From: CAIKZZ01 sp035524495
GTDB taxonomy: Bacteria > Pseudomonadota > Gammaproteobacteria > Steroidobacterales > Steroidobacteraceae
Assembly (NCBI GenBank): GCA_035524495.1
Contig: DATKOR010000043.1
Location: forward strand, 1 to 34,657
Reading direction: 5' to 3'
DNA: 34,657 nt
This document shows positions 25,001 through 32,637 of the stretch, piece by piece. Position 1 is the first letter of the stretch. The number at the start of each line of letters is the position of its first letter. The notes below the pieces were generated by a model. It was not told the DNA's origin and made no database searches. It saw only the letters and a program-made list of their open reading frames with translations. The translations under genes were made by a program, and so were the position numbers.

Positions 25001-26625
25001 GCGGCCAGCTGCCCGGCCACAAGGTCAACGACATGATCGCGCGGCTCAGGTTCGCGCGCGCCGGCGTCGGGCTCATCTCGCCGCCGCCGCACCACGACAT
25101 CTACTCGATCGAGGACCTCGCGCAGCTGATCTTCGACCTCAAGCAGCTCAATCCGCGCGCGCTCGTGTCGGTCAAGCTCGTCGCCGAGCCCGGCGTCGGC
25201 ACGATCGCCGCCGGCGTCGCCAAGGCCTACGCCGACCTGATCACGATCTCGGGCTACGACGGCGGCACCGGCGCGAGCCCGCTGTCCTCGATCAAGTACG
25301 CCGGAACCCCCTGGGAGCTCGGGCTCGCCGAGACGCACCAGACGCTGCGCATCAACGAGATGCGCCACCGCGTCAGGCTGCAGACCGACGGCGGGCTCAA
25401 GACCGGCCTCGACGTCATCAAGGCGGCGATCATCGGCGCCGAAAGCTTCGGCTTCGGGACCGCGCCGATGGTCGCGCTCGGCTGCAAGTACCTCAGGATC
25501 TGCCACCTCAACAACTGCGCTACCGGCGTCGCGACCCAGCACGAGGTGCTGCGCAAGCGCTACTTCGTCGGCCTGCCCGAGATGGTCGTCAACTACTTCC
25601 GCTTCGTCGCCGAGGAGTGCCGCGAGCTGATGGCACTGCTGGGCGTACGCCGGCTCGCCGATCTCATCGGGCGCACCGAGTACCTCGCGATCCTGCCGGG
25701 CGCGACGCCGAAGCAGCAGAAGCTCGACCTGTCGCCGATCCTCTCGACGGCCGGCCTCGCCGCCGACAAGCCGCAGTACTGCCTGACGCCGCGCAACGAG
25801 CCCTTCGACAAGGGCGAGCTCGCCGAGCGCATGGTCAGGGACATGCTGGATGCGATCGAGTCGAAGTCGGGCGGCAGCTTTGCCTACGAGGTCACGAACC
25901 GCCAGCGCGCGCTCGGCGCGCGCCTCTCCGGGGAGATCGCGCGCCGTCACGGCGACAACGGCATGCGCGCACAGCCGATCACCGTCTGCCTGACCGGCTC
26001 GGCCGGCCAGAGCTTCGGCGTCTGGAACGCCGGGGGACTGCACCTCTACCTCGAGGGCGACGCCAACGACTACGTCGGCAAGGGCATGGCCGGCGGGCGC
26101 ATCGTGCTCAGGACGCCGCGCGGCTCGACGTTCCTCGCGCACGAGTCGCCGATCATGGGCAACACCTGCCTGTACGGCGCGACCGGCGGGGAGCTCTACG
26201 CCGCCGGCTCGGCCGGTGAGCGCTTCGCGGTCCGAAACTCGGGCGCCGTCGCCGTCATCGAGGGCGCGGGCGATCACTGCTGCGAGTACATGACCGGCGG
26301 CGTCGTGTGCGTGCTCGGCCGCACGGGCCTCAACTTCGGCGCCGGCTTCACCGGCGGCTTCGCCTACGTGCTCGACCTCGATCGCGATTTCGTCGACCGC
26401 TACAACCACGAGCTCGTCGACATCCACCGCATCTCGGTCGAAGGCATGGAGCAGAACCTGCACCACCTGCGCGGCCTGATCGAGGCGCACGTGCGCGAGA
26501 CGCAGAGCCGCTTCGGCGCCGAGATCCTCAACGACTTCCGGACCTACCTCGGCAAGTTCTGGCTGGTGAAGCCCAAGGCCGCGGCGATCGACACGCTGAT
26601 CGAAAGCCTGCGCAGGGCTGCCTGA
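22087..26625 (+). CDS. gltB: Glutamate synthase large (alpha) subunit
   Basis: Catalytic subunit of NADPH-dependent glutamate synthase: glutamine amide nitrogen is transferred to 2-oxoglutarate, giving two glutamates. The 1512-residue protein begins with a propeptide of 38 residues. Cleavage would expose nucleophile Cys39 (EKDSCGFG) of the class II amidotransferase domain, followed by HRGAVAADGKTGDGCG. The central and FMN domains follow, with GEGGEDPQRY and GYDGGTGASPLSS. The 3Fe-4S cysteines are Cys1133, Cys1139 and Cys1144 (CKYLRICHLNNC). The C-terminal beta-helix has GGRIVLRTP. Length equals E. coli GltB. The stop overlaps the gltD start by one base (TGATG). Confidence 0.97.
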   Translation: MDGAKDWGAARPPASTAGLAHGGNDPAGLYDPAYEKDSCGFGLIANLDDQPSHWLVETAITSLNHLTHRGAVAADGKTGDGCGLLLKKPERFVRAVAAEAGIELGLRVATGIAFLSTYDDLATRAKAALEAQIRREGLLVAGWRVVPTNPAACGNEALRTLPRIEQVFVTCPDDIDEASFNRRLYLARRRTEKALEHKDPVFYMPSLSASTLVYKGMVMPQHLTEFYPDLADERLESSVAVFHQRFSTNTLPQWRLAHPYRFLAHNGEINTISGNRNWAVARGPLFRSPLLPDLSDIQPLVSLTGSDSQTLDNMLEVLLMGGLDVLHAMRLLIPPAWQTVDTIDPDLRAFYEFYSPHMEPWDGPAGIVLADGRYAACVLDRNGLRPARWVITRDRHLTVASEVGVWDYRPEDVVRKGKLGPGEILALDLQTGELLDSKRVDQVLKARHPYKTWLKKGVRYLETDLVDARLAAEPMDRDTLGLYQKMFNVTAEERDEIIRVLAEDESEAVGSMGDDTPMPVLSHQIRSLYDYFRQQFAQVTNPPIDPLRESIVMSLQTQIGPECNVFAPAPEHARQIVLNSPILSQRKLRQILAHKEFGLTHEFVDLQHPAEEALDTAIRRICDQAEAAVRAGRLVLLLSDRYLVRGKIPIHALLATGAVHHRLVQTGLRCKCNLLIETGTARDPHHFACLLGYGATAVYPYMAYQTLFDMMRSGAVGLSPESRAESRAELGRTYRRGIRKGLFKVMSKMGISTIASYRSSQLFEIVGLSDEVVALCFPGTVSRIQGADFADLEADQRALAASAWDPLAPVAQGGLLKYVHGGEYHMYNPDVVATLQAAVVSGDYQQYKLYASLVNERPASCLRDLFALKPRAAIPLAEVEPAEDILKRFDSAGMSLGALSPEAHEALAIAMNRIGARSNSGEGGEDPQRYHSEKNSKIKQVASGRFGVTPEYLLSAEVLQIKIAQGAKPGEGGQLPGHKVNDMIARLRFARAGVGLISPPPHHDIYSIEDLAQLIFDLKQLNPRALVSVKLVAEPGVGTIAAGVAKAYADLITISGYDGGTGASPLSSIKYAGTPWELGLAETHQTLRINEMRHRVRLQTDGGLKTGLDVIKAAIIGAESFGFGTAPMVALGCKYLRICHLNNCATGVATQHEVLRKRYFVGLPEMVVNYFRFVAEECRELMALLGVRRLADLIGRTEYLAILPGATPKQQKLDLSPILSTAGLAADKPQYCLTPRNEPFDKGELAERMVRDMLDAIESKSGGSFAYEVTNRQRALGARLSGEIARRHGDNGMRAQPITVCLTGSAGQSFGVWNAGGLHLYLEGDANDYVGKGMAGGRIVLRTPRGSTFLAHESPIMGNTCLYGATGGELYAAGSAGERFAVRNSGAVAVIEGAGDHCCEYMTGGVVCVLGRTGLNFGAGFTGGFAYVLDLDRDFVDRYNHELVDIHRISVEGMEQNLHHLRGLIEAHVRETQSRFGAEILNDFRTYLGKFWLVKPKAAAIDTLIESLRRAA

Positions 26626-28046
26626 TGGCCGACAAGAACCTGCAGTTCCTGGACCTGCCGCGCAGCGAGCCGGCGAAGCTCGCCGTCGAGACGCGGACCG
26701 CCGAGTTCCGCGAGATCTACGCGCCGTTCGACGCCCGCGGCGCCGCGCAGCAGGCCGGGCGCTGCCTCGCCTGCGGCAACCCGTTCTGCGAGTGGAAGTG
26801 CCCGGTGCACAACTACATCCCCAACTGGCTGAAGCTGATCGAGCAGGGGAAGCTGTTCGAGGCCGCGGAACTCTCGCACCGGACCAACTCGCTGCCGGAG
26901 ATGTGCGGGCGGGTCTGCCCGCAGGACCGGCTGTGCGAGGGCGCCTGCACGCTGAACGACGGCCTCGGCGCCGTCACGATCGGCGCGATCGAGAAGTACA
27001 TCACCGACGAGGCACTGAAGGCCGGCTGGAAGCCGGACCTGTCGCACGTGCGGGCCACCGGCCGGCGCGTCGCGATCGTCGGTGCCGGTCCCGCCGGTCT
27101 CGGCTGCGCCGACATCCTCGTGCGCCACGGCGTCAAGCCCGTCGTCTTCGACCGCTACCCGCGCATCGGCGGGCTGCTGACCTTCGGGATCCCGCCGTTC
27201 AAGCTCGAGAAGGAGGTCGTCGAACGGCGCCGCGAGCTGATGGAGGACATGGGCGTGGAGTTCACACTCAGCACCGAGGTCGGCCGCGATCTCGCGTTCG
27301 AGACGCTGCTCGAGGAGTACGACGCGGTGTTCCTCGGCATGGGGACCTACGGGTCGGTCCGCGGCAACCTGCCCGGCGAGACGCTCACCGGCGTCGTCGA
27401 GGCGCTGCCGTACCTGGTCGCGAACATCTACCGCGAACTCGGCCTCGGGGGCCCGGTGATCGATCTCGAGGGTCGGCGCGTCGTCGTGCTCGGCGGCGGC
27501 GACACGGCGATGGACTGCAACCGCACCGCGATTCGCCAGCGCGCGGCGAGCGTCACCTGCACCTACCGGCGCGACGAGGAGAACATGCCCGGGTCGCGGC
27601 GCGACTACAAGAACAGCAAGGAAGAGGGCGTGCGCTTCCTGTTCAACCGCCAGCCGGTCGCGATCGAGGGCGACGGGCACGTCCGCGGCGTGCGCGTCGT
27701 CGAGACGCGCCTCGGCGCACCCGGGCCGCGCGGCCGGCGGGTCGCCGAGCCCATCCCGGGCAGCGAGGAGCTGATCGAGGCCGACGCCGTCGTGATCGCC
27801 TTCGGTTTCAACCCGAGCCCGCCACCGTGGCTCTCGGCCCACGGCATCCAGCTGCACGGCGACGGGCGCGTGCGCGTCGCGCGCGATCCGCGCCGTCCGT
27901 TCGCGACGTCGCACCCGAAGGTGTTCGCCGGCGGCGACATGGTGCGCGGCAGCGACCTCGTCGTCACCGCGGTGTTCGAGGGGCGCGAGGCGGCGCGCGG
28001 CATCCTGGATCTCCTCGGCCTCGCGGGCGCCGCGCGCGCCGCGTGA
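26625..28046 (+). CDS. gltD: Glutamate synthase small (beta) subunit
   Basis: FAD/NADPH-binding partner that passes electrons through Fe-S clusters to GltB. The 473-residue protein (E. coli 472) starts at the ATG overlapping the gltB stop. An N-terminal ferredoxin-like part carries the cysteine motifs CLACGNPFCEWKC and CGRVCPQDRLCEGAC. The FAD fold follows (VAIVGAGPAGLGCADIL), then an NADPH fold (VVVLGGGDTAMDC) and the closing VFAGGDMVRGSDLVVTA motif. All expected residues are present. It forms an operon with gltB under the 22013 promoter. Confidence 0.97.
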   Translation: MADKNLQFLDLPRSEPAKLAVETRTAEFREIYAPFDARGAAQQAGRCLACGNPFCEWKCPVHNYIPNWLKLIEQGKLFEAAELSHRTNSLPEMCGRVCPQDRLCEGACTLNDGLGAVTIGAIEKYITDEALKAGWKPDLSHVRATGRRVAIVGAGPAGLGCADILVRHGVKPVVFDRYPRIGGLLTFGIPPFKLEKEVVERRRELMEDMGVEFTLSTEVGRDLAFETLLEEYDAVFLGMGTYGSVRGNLPGETLTGVVEALPYLVANIYRELGLGGPVIDLEGRRVVVLGGGDTAMDCNRTAIRQRAASVTCTYRRDEENMPGSRRDYKNSKEEGVRFLFNRQPVAIEGDGHVRGVRVVETRLGAPGPRGRRVAEPIPGSEELIEADAVVIAFGFNPSPPPWLSAHGIQLHGDGRVRVARDPRRPFATSHPKVFAGGDMVRGSDLVVTAVFEGREAARGILDLLGLAGAARAA

Positions 28047-28066
28047 GCGGCGTTTGATCTAGACTC

Positions 28067-28085
28067 GGCGGACCGGAAGTCCGCC
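28067..28085 (+). terminator. Hairpin between gltD and the reductase gene
   Basis: GGCGGAC-CGGAA-GTCCGCC is a perfect 7-bp stem, 21 bases after the gltD stop, without a T-tract. TAGACT (28060-28065) just before it could be a -10 for the next gene. In that case the hairpin would be at or near the new mRNA's 5' end instead of ending gltBD. Confidence 0.4.
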
Positions 28086-28095
28086 CGGGTGCCCG

Positions 28096-29115
28096 ATGAC
28101 GCTCGTCAACCGCCGCATCGTGCTCGCCTCGCGTCCGAAGGGCGCGGCGAGCGTCGAGAACTTCCGCCTCGAGTCGGTGCCGGTGCCGACGCCGGGACCG
28201 GGCGAGGTGCTCGTGCGGCACCACTACCTCTCCCTCGATCCCTACATGCGCGGGCGGATGAACGACGCGAAGTCCTACGCGCCGCCGCAGCCGCTCGGCG
28301 AGGTCATGATCGGCGGCACCGCGGGCCAGGTGGTCGCGAGCCGCAATCCCTCGGTCGCGGTCGGCGACTGGGTCGTGGGCATGGGCGGGTGGCAGGAGTA
28401 CGCGCGCCACGATCGGCAGGGCGCGCAGGCGCTGAGGCGCGTCGACACGCGCCGCGTGCCGCTCGCCGCGTACCTCGGGCCCGTCGGCATGCCGGGTGTC
28501 ACGGCCTGGTACGGCCTCACGATGATCCTGCGGCCGAAGCCCGGCGACACCGTGATCGTGAGCGCGGCCGCGGGCGCGGTCGGCAGCGTCGTCGGCCAGC
28601 TCGCCAAGCGCCGCGGCTGCCGCGCGATCGGCATCGCCGGCGGACGCACGAAGTGCGACTACGTCGTCGACGAGCTCGGCTTCGACGCCTGCATCGACTA
28701 CAAGGCCGCGGCCGATGCCGCGGCGCTCGACGCGGCGCTCGCCGACGCGGCGCCGAACGGCATCGACGCGTGCTTCGAGAACGTCGGCGGCCGCGGGCTC
28801 GACGCGGTGCTCGCGCGCATGAACGCCTTCGGGCGGGTCGCGGTGTGCGGGATGATCGCGGGCTTCGACGGCACGCCGGTGCCGATCACGAACCCGGCAC
28901 TGATCCTGCGCTCGCGCCTCATGCTGCAGGGCTTCATCGTCTTCGAGCACGAGGACCTGTGGCAAACCGCGGCCGCCGAGCTCGCGGCACAGGTCGCGAG
29001 CGGCGCGCTCAAGTACCGCGAGACGGTCGCCGAGGGGCTCGAGCGCGCTCCGGCGGCGTTCCTCGGCCTCTTGCGCGGCGAGAACCTCGGCAAGCAGCTG
29101 GTGCGTCTCAGCTGA
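28096..29115 (+). CDS. Zinc-free medium-chain NADP-dependent reductase (CurA/PTGR-like)
   Basis: A 339-residue member of the medium-chain reductase family resembling curcumin reductase CurA and prostaglandin/leukotriene reductases, which reduce activated double bonds of enones. Seen: LSLDPYMRGRM near residue 50, GPVGMPGVTAWYGL, the nucleotide loop SAAAGAVGSVVGQLAKRRGCR, and YFENVGG-type CFENVGGRGLDAVL. The structural and catalytic zinc ligands of alcohol dehydrogenases are absent, as expected for this branch. The natural substrate is unknown. The ATG at 28096 begins at the family's N-terminus; no good ribosome site is seen. No link to gltBD is apparent. Confidence 0.87.
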   Translation: MTLVNRRIVLASRPKGAASVENFRLESVPVPTPGPGEVLVRHHYLSLDPYMRGRMNDAKSYAPPQPLGEVMIGGTAGQVVASRNPSVAVGDWVVGMGGWQEYARHDRQGAQALRRVDTRRVPLAAYLGPVGMPGVTAWYGLTMILRPKPGDTVIVSAAAGAVGSVVGQLAKRRGCRAIGIAGGRTKCDYVVDELGFDACIDYKAAADAAALDAALADAAPNGIDACFENVGGRGLDAVLARMNAFGRVAVCGMIAGFDGTPVPITNPALILRSRLMLQGFIVFEHEDLWQTAAAELAAQVASGALKYRETVAEGLERAPAAFLGLLRGENLGKQLVRLS

Positions 29116-29146
29116 AACACCGCTTTACCCAAAGAGTGGAATCGAC

Positions 29147-29160
29147 TGCCGTGCGCGGCA
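29147..29160 (+). terminator. Small hairpin after the reductase gene
   Basis: TGCCG-TGCG-CGGCA is a 5-bp stem 32 bases after the stop, followed by a moderately T-containing stretch. It is weak; terminator or chance. The remaining gap to the kinase start holds TACAAT (29215-29220, an alternative -10) and the ECF-like promoter. Confidence 0.3.
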
Positions 29161-29242
29161 AGTTTGAGTGATTTCGCTTGGCTGAAAGTTGGGTCCGTCC
29201 TACCTCGGGATGCCTACAATAGCGTTGACGGCGCGTGCTCAA

Positions 29243-29269
29243 GGAACGAGCTTGAACCGGCGCCGTCTA
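29243..29269 (+). promoter_or_regulatory. ECF-sigma-type promoter for the kinase pair
   Basis: GGAAC (29243-29247), a 16-base spacer and CGTCTA (29264-29269) match the general -35 GGAAC / -10 CGTC pattern of extracytoplasmic-function sigma factors (RpoE-like). The start would fall near 29276, just ahead of the GGAG ribosome site at 29287-29290 and the GTG at 29297. The agreement of promoter, ribosome site and start supports the call; no sigma-factor gene is in the window. Confidence 0.48.
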
Positions 29270-29296
29270 CTGACTCATGGACCAGCGGAGAGCGGT

Positions 29297-30724
29297 GTGC
29301 CGGTAGGATCGCTCGCTCCGTCGCAGGTGGATCAAGAGCCGTCGGTGGAGCGATACCGAAGGATCTTCGAACGCGCGCCGGACGCGATATTCGTCGTCGA
29401 CCGCGATGGCCGAATCGAGCGTGCCAATGAGCAGTCAGAGCGGCTGTTCGGCTACACGCCCGCCGAGCTCATCGGCGAGCGCATCGAGCGCCTGATCCCC
29501 GATCGCTACACGGCCGTGCACGCCGCGCACCGCGCCGACTACTGGCGCAATCCGCGGCAACGGCCGATGGGCCAGGGCCTGTCGCTGTCGGCGCGGCGCA
29601 AGGACGGGAGCGAGTTCCCGGTCGACATCATGCTGAGCCCGATGGACTCGCACGACGGTGACTTCGTGCTCGTCGTCGTGCGCGACATCAACGAGCGCCA
29701 GCGCGCCGAGCAGCTGTTCCGCGGACTCCTCGAGGCGGCGCCCGATGCGATGGTGATCGTTGACGAGCATGGTCGGATCGTGCTGGTCAACGGGCAGACC
29801 GAGCGTCTGTTCGGCTACTCGCGCACCGAGCTGCACACGCAGCCGGTGGAGATGCTGATCCCGGGGCGCTTTCGCGCCCCGCACCCGGCACACCGCCAGG
29901 GCTACTCCGGCGCCCCGCGCGTGCGGCCGATGGGAGCCGGACTTGAGCTCTACGGGCTGCGCAAGGACGGCACCGAGTTCCCGGTCGAGATCAGCCTGAG
30001 CCCGCTGCTGAGCGGCGGTCGCACGCTCGTCTCGAGCGCGATCCGCGACATCACCGAGCGCAAGAACTCGGACCGCCGGATCCTCGAGTCGCTGCGCGAG
30101 AAGGAAGTGCTGCTCAAGGAGATCCACCACCGCGTCAAGAACAACCTCGCCGTGATGTCGAGCCTCTTCTACCTGGAGTCGACATATACCGAGGACGCGC
30201 CGACGCTGAAGATCCTCCAGGAGAGCCAGGACCGCGTGCGCGCGATGGCGATGGTGCACGAGGCGCTGTACCGGGCCGAAAGCCTGTCGGCGGTCGACTT
30301 CGCCGACTACGCCGGCTCGCTGTGCGAGCAGCTGCTGAGGACCTACAACGTCAGCGGCCGCGCCGTGCGCCTCGTCTGCGAGCTCGAGCGCATCGAGCTC
30401 AACATCGAGCTGGCGGTGCCCTTCGGCCTGATCCTCAACGAGATGATGACCAACGCGCTCAAGCACGCCTTTCCCGACGGGCGTGCCGGTGTGGTCTGCC
30501 TCGCGCTTAACAGGCACGCGCCGGACGGCTGCGTGCTCAGGGTCCTCGACGACGGCGTCGGGCTGCCGACCGGCGATCGCGCGCCGCGCGACAACACGCT
30601 GGGGCTGAGGCTCGTGCGCCTGCTCGCCAAGCAGGTGCGCGGCCAGTTTGAGTTGCTGCCGCGCTCGCCCGGGACTGAGGCCCGCCTGACGGTTTCGAAC
30701 CTGACTCACGCCGAGGCCCATTGA
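29297..30724 (+). CDS. PAS-PAS sensor histidine kinase (HisKA_2 type)
   Basis: Soluble 475-residue kinase without membrane segments. Two PAS domains (about 18-133 and 140-255) share the unusual segment HxAHRxxY ... RPMGxGLxLxxxRKDGxEFPV, suggesting internal duplication. The HisKA_2 dimerisation motif EIHHRVKNNLAVMSSL has the phosphorylated His277 (or 278), and the HATPase domain has an N-box NEMMTNALKHAF. The GTG at 29297 is preferred (GGAG at 6-base spacing, downstream of the ECF-like promoter). In-frame starts at 29189 (TTG) and 29210 (ATG) would add 36 or 29 residues of no recognisable domain. The receiver-kinase hybrid starts 1 base after the stop, making it the likely phosphate acceptor. 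Confidence 0.85.
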   Translation: MPVGSLAPSQVDQEPSVERYRRIFERAPDAIFVVDRDGRIERANEQSERLFGYTPAELIGERIERLIPDRYTAVHAAHRADYWRNPRQRPMGQGLSLSARRKDGSEFPVDIMLSPMDSHDGDFVLVVVRDINERQRAEQLFRGLLEAAPDAMVIVDEHGRIVLVNGQTERLFGYSRTELHTQPVEMLIPGRFRAPHPAHRQGYSGAPRVRPMGAGLELYGLRKDGTEFPVEISLSPLLSGGRTLVSSAIRDITERKNSDRRILESLREKEVLLKEIHHRVKNNLAVMSSLFYLESTYTEDAPTLKILQESQDRVRAMAMVHEALYRAESLSAVDFADYAGSLCEQLLRTYNVSGRAVRLVCELERIELNIELAVPFGLILNEMMTNALKHAFPDGRAGVVCLALNRHAPDGCVLRVLDDGVGLPTGDRAPRDNTLGLRLVRLLAKQVRGQFELLPRSPGTEARLTVSNLTHAEAH

Positions 30725-30725
30725 A

Positions 30726-32507
30726 GTGAGCAACGAGCGGATCCTCATCGTCGAGGACGAGGCATTGATCGCGGAGGAGATTCGCGAGCGCCTGAGCGCC
30801 GCGAATTACACGATCGTAGGCACCTGCGACAGCGGCACCACGGCCATTGAGCAGGCGGGGCTGGTGCAGCCCGACCTCGTGCTGATGGACGTGCGGCTCA
30901 AAGGCCAGATCGACGGCATCGAGGCCGCCGAGATCATCTACGACCGCTACTCGGTGCCCGTCGTCTACTTGACGGCCCACTCCGACCAGGCGACCTTGCA
31001 GCGCGCCAAGGCGCGCGCGGCATTCGGCTACGTGCTGAAGCCGTTCACGGTCGAGAACCTGCTGGTGGCGATCGACCTCGGCCTGCACCGCGCGAGGATC
31101 GAGGCGCGGTTGCGTGAACACGAGCTCACGCACGCAACGATCGTCTCGAGCATCTCCGACGCCGTGATCGCGACCGACCGCAGCGGCCGCGTGCGCTTCA
31201 TGAACGCAGCCGCCGAGCAGTTGACCGGCTGGTCGACGCGCGACGCCGAGAGCCGGGCGCTCGGCGCCGTCGTCCGCCTCGTAGACCAGCACGGCCGCCC
31301 GACGCACGAGCGGCTCGCAAAGCGCATCATCACCGGCCGCACGCCGCTGCATTTCTCGCGCGACGACCACCTGCTGCGCGCCACCGGCGAGCGCGTGCCG
31401 ATCGAGGGCGGCGCGGCCCCGGTCATCGACTACCTCGGCCGCGCGGTCGGGCTGACCGTCACGGTCGCGGACGCGAGCGCTGCGCGGCGCGCAGAGCGCG
31501 AGCTGCGCGCGCGGTCCGAGGAACTGCGCACCGTCGTCGACACGGCAGTCGACGGCGTCATGATGCTCGACGCCGAAGGCCACATCCGCATGTTCAACCC
31601 GGCCTGCGAGCGGCTGTTCGGCTACGCGGCCGAGGAGGTCCTTGGCCACAACGCGCTCGAGCTCATGCCCTCGCCGTTCGCGAGCGCCGGCGGGCGTGCC
31701 TCGGCGTTCCCTGCAGCGGGCGCGCGGCCGCCACTGTTCGCGCACGGCCGCGTCGCTTCGGGCGTGCGCAAGGACGGCACCACGCTGCCGCTCGAGGTGT
31801 CGCTCGGCGAAACCCGGCAGGACGGGAAGCCCGTCTACGTCGTCGTCGTGCACGACATCTCCGAGCGCCGCGAGCTCGAAGCGGCGTATTTCGACGCAAT
31901 CGGCTACGAGCAGCGGCGCGTCGCACAGGACCTGCACGACGGCCTCGGGCAGGAGCTGACGGGGCTTGCGCTCCTGTTGTCGGCGCTCGAACGCGCCGCG
32001 AGCGAATCGGGGCTTTCGAACGCCTCCGACCTCGCGCGGCTCCGCGACCTCGCGACGCACACGATCGGCACCTGTCGCAGCGTCGCACGCGGCCTGCTGC
32101 CGGTCGAGGACAGCCCGGAGGGACTCGCGAGCGGCCTGCGCGACCTCGTGCGCCGGCTCAACGAAGTGCCAGGAGCGGCGATCCAGTTTTCGATGATCGA
32201 GGCGGCGAGCGTCGGGCTCAGCTCGTCGACGGCCGATCACCTCTACCGGATCGCCCAGGAGGCGCTGACGAACGCGCTGAAACACGCCCACGCGAACTCG
32301 ATCAACGTCACGCTCGAGGTCGCGCCGGCGCGGATCGTGCTCAGCGTGTGCGACGACGGCACCGGGATCGCGGCGTTGCGCCCCGACAGCGGACTCGGCC
32401 TCAAGACCATGCGCTACCGCGCGGAGCTCATCGGCGCGCGCCTCAGCATCGAGCCGCAGGGCCCGGCCGGCACCTGCGTCATCTGCGACTGCCCGCAGCC
32501 CGCCTGA
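30726..32507 (+). CDS. Hybrid protein: receiver, two PAS domains, NarX-type histidine kinase
   Basis: Soluble 593-residue protein. The receiver domain is N-terminal (1-120; Glu10-Asp11, phospho-acceptor Asp55, Lys105). PAS domains follow at about 130-250 and 263-385, then HisKA_3 (QDLHDGLGQELTGL, His404) and the HATPase (AQEALTNALKHAHA, DDGTGI, GLGLKTMRYRAE). HisKA_3 kinases normally phosphorylate NarL/FixJ regulators; none is encoded here. Placed one base after the HisKA_2 kinase, its receiver probably takes phosphate from that kinase and gates its own kinase activity. That would make a two-kinase relay, which is inference. The start is GTG. The stop is followed at once by a terminator-like hairpin. 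Confidence 0.87.
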   Translation: MSNERILIVEDEALIAEEIRERLSAANYTIVGTCDSGTTAIEQAGLVQPDLVLMDVRLKGQIDGIEAAEIIYDRYSVPVVYLTAHSDQATLQRAKARAAFGYVLKPFTVENLLVAIDLGLHRARIEARLREHELTHATIVSSISDAVIATDRSGRVRFMNAAAEQLTGWSTRDAESRALGAVVRLVDQHGRPTHERLAKRIITGRTPLHFSRDDHLLRATGERVPIEGGAAPVIDYLGRAVGLTVTVADASAARRAERELRARSEELRTVVDTAVDGVMMLDAEGHIRMFNPACERLFGYAAEEVLGHNALELMPSPFASAGGRASAFPAAGARPPLFAHGRVASGVRKDGTTLPLEVSLGETRQDGKPVYVVVVHDISERRELEAAYFDAIGYEQRRVAQDLHDGLGQELTGLALLLSALERAASESGLSNASDLARLRDLATHTIGTCRSVARGLLPVEDSPEGLASGLRDLVRRLNEVPGAAIQFSMIEAASVGLSSSTADHLYRIAQEALTNALKHAHANSINVTLEVAPARIVLSVCDDGTGIAALRPDSGLGLKTMRYRAELIGARLSIEPQGPAGTCVICDCPQPA

Positions 32508-32510
32508 AAC

Positions 32511-32531
32511 CCCGGCCGGAACGCGGCCGGG
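32511..32531 (+). terminator. Hairpin after the hybrid kinase gene
   Basis: CCCGGCCG-GAACG-CGGCCGGG is an 8-bp GC stem 3 bases after the stop, without a T-run. It probably ends the kinase operon. The rest of the gap holds TAATCT (32574-32579), a possible gabT -10, and a GC-rich inverted repeat in the gabT leader (about 32584-32617) before the AAGGAG ribosome site. Confidence 0.5.
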
Positions 32532-32637
32532 CCGAGCCGCCACCCCGAATCGACTGTCGCGCCCGCCGGCTGGTAATCTGTGCGTTCGCGGTCGCCGGCC
32601 CTCCGGCCGGGCGCGAATCCCAAGGAGCCGACGAGCC

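Noticed and set aside
21679..26490. A 1603-codon open frame on the minus strand opposite gltB
   Set aside because: It is a GC-rich shadow: its codons mirror gltB, the composition is low-complexity Arg/Glu/Asp/Val, and gltB is unambiguous on the other strand.
26307..26624. Longer GltD start inside gltB
   Set aside because: Homology begins at the ATG at 26625, which overlaps the gltB stop and gives the standard length.
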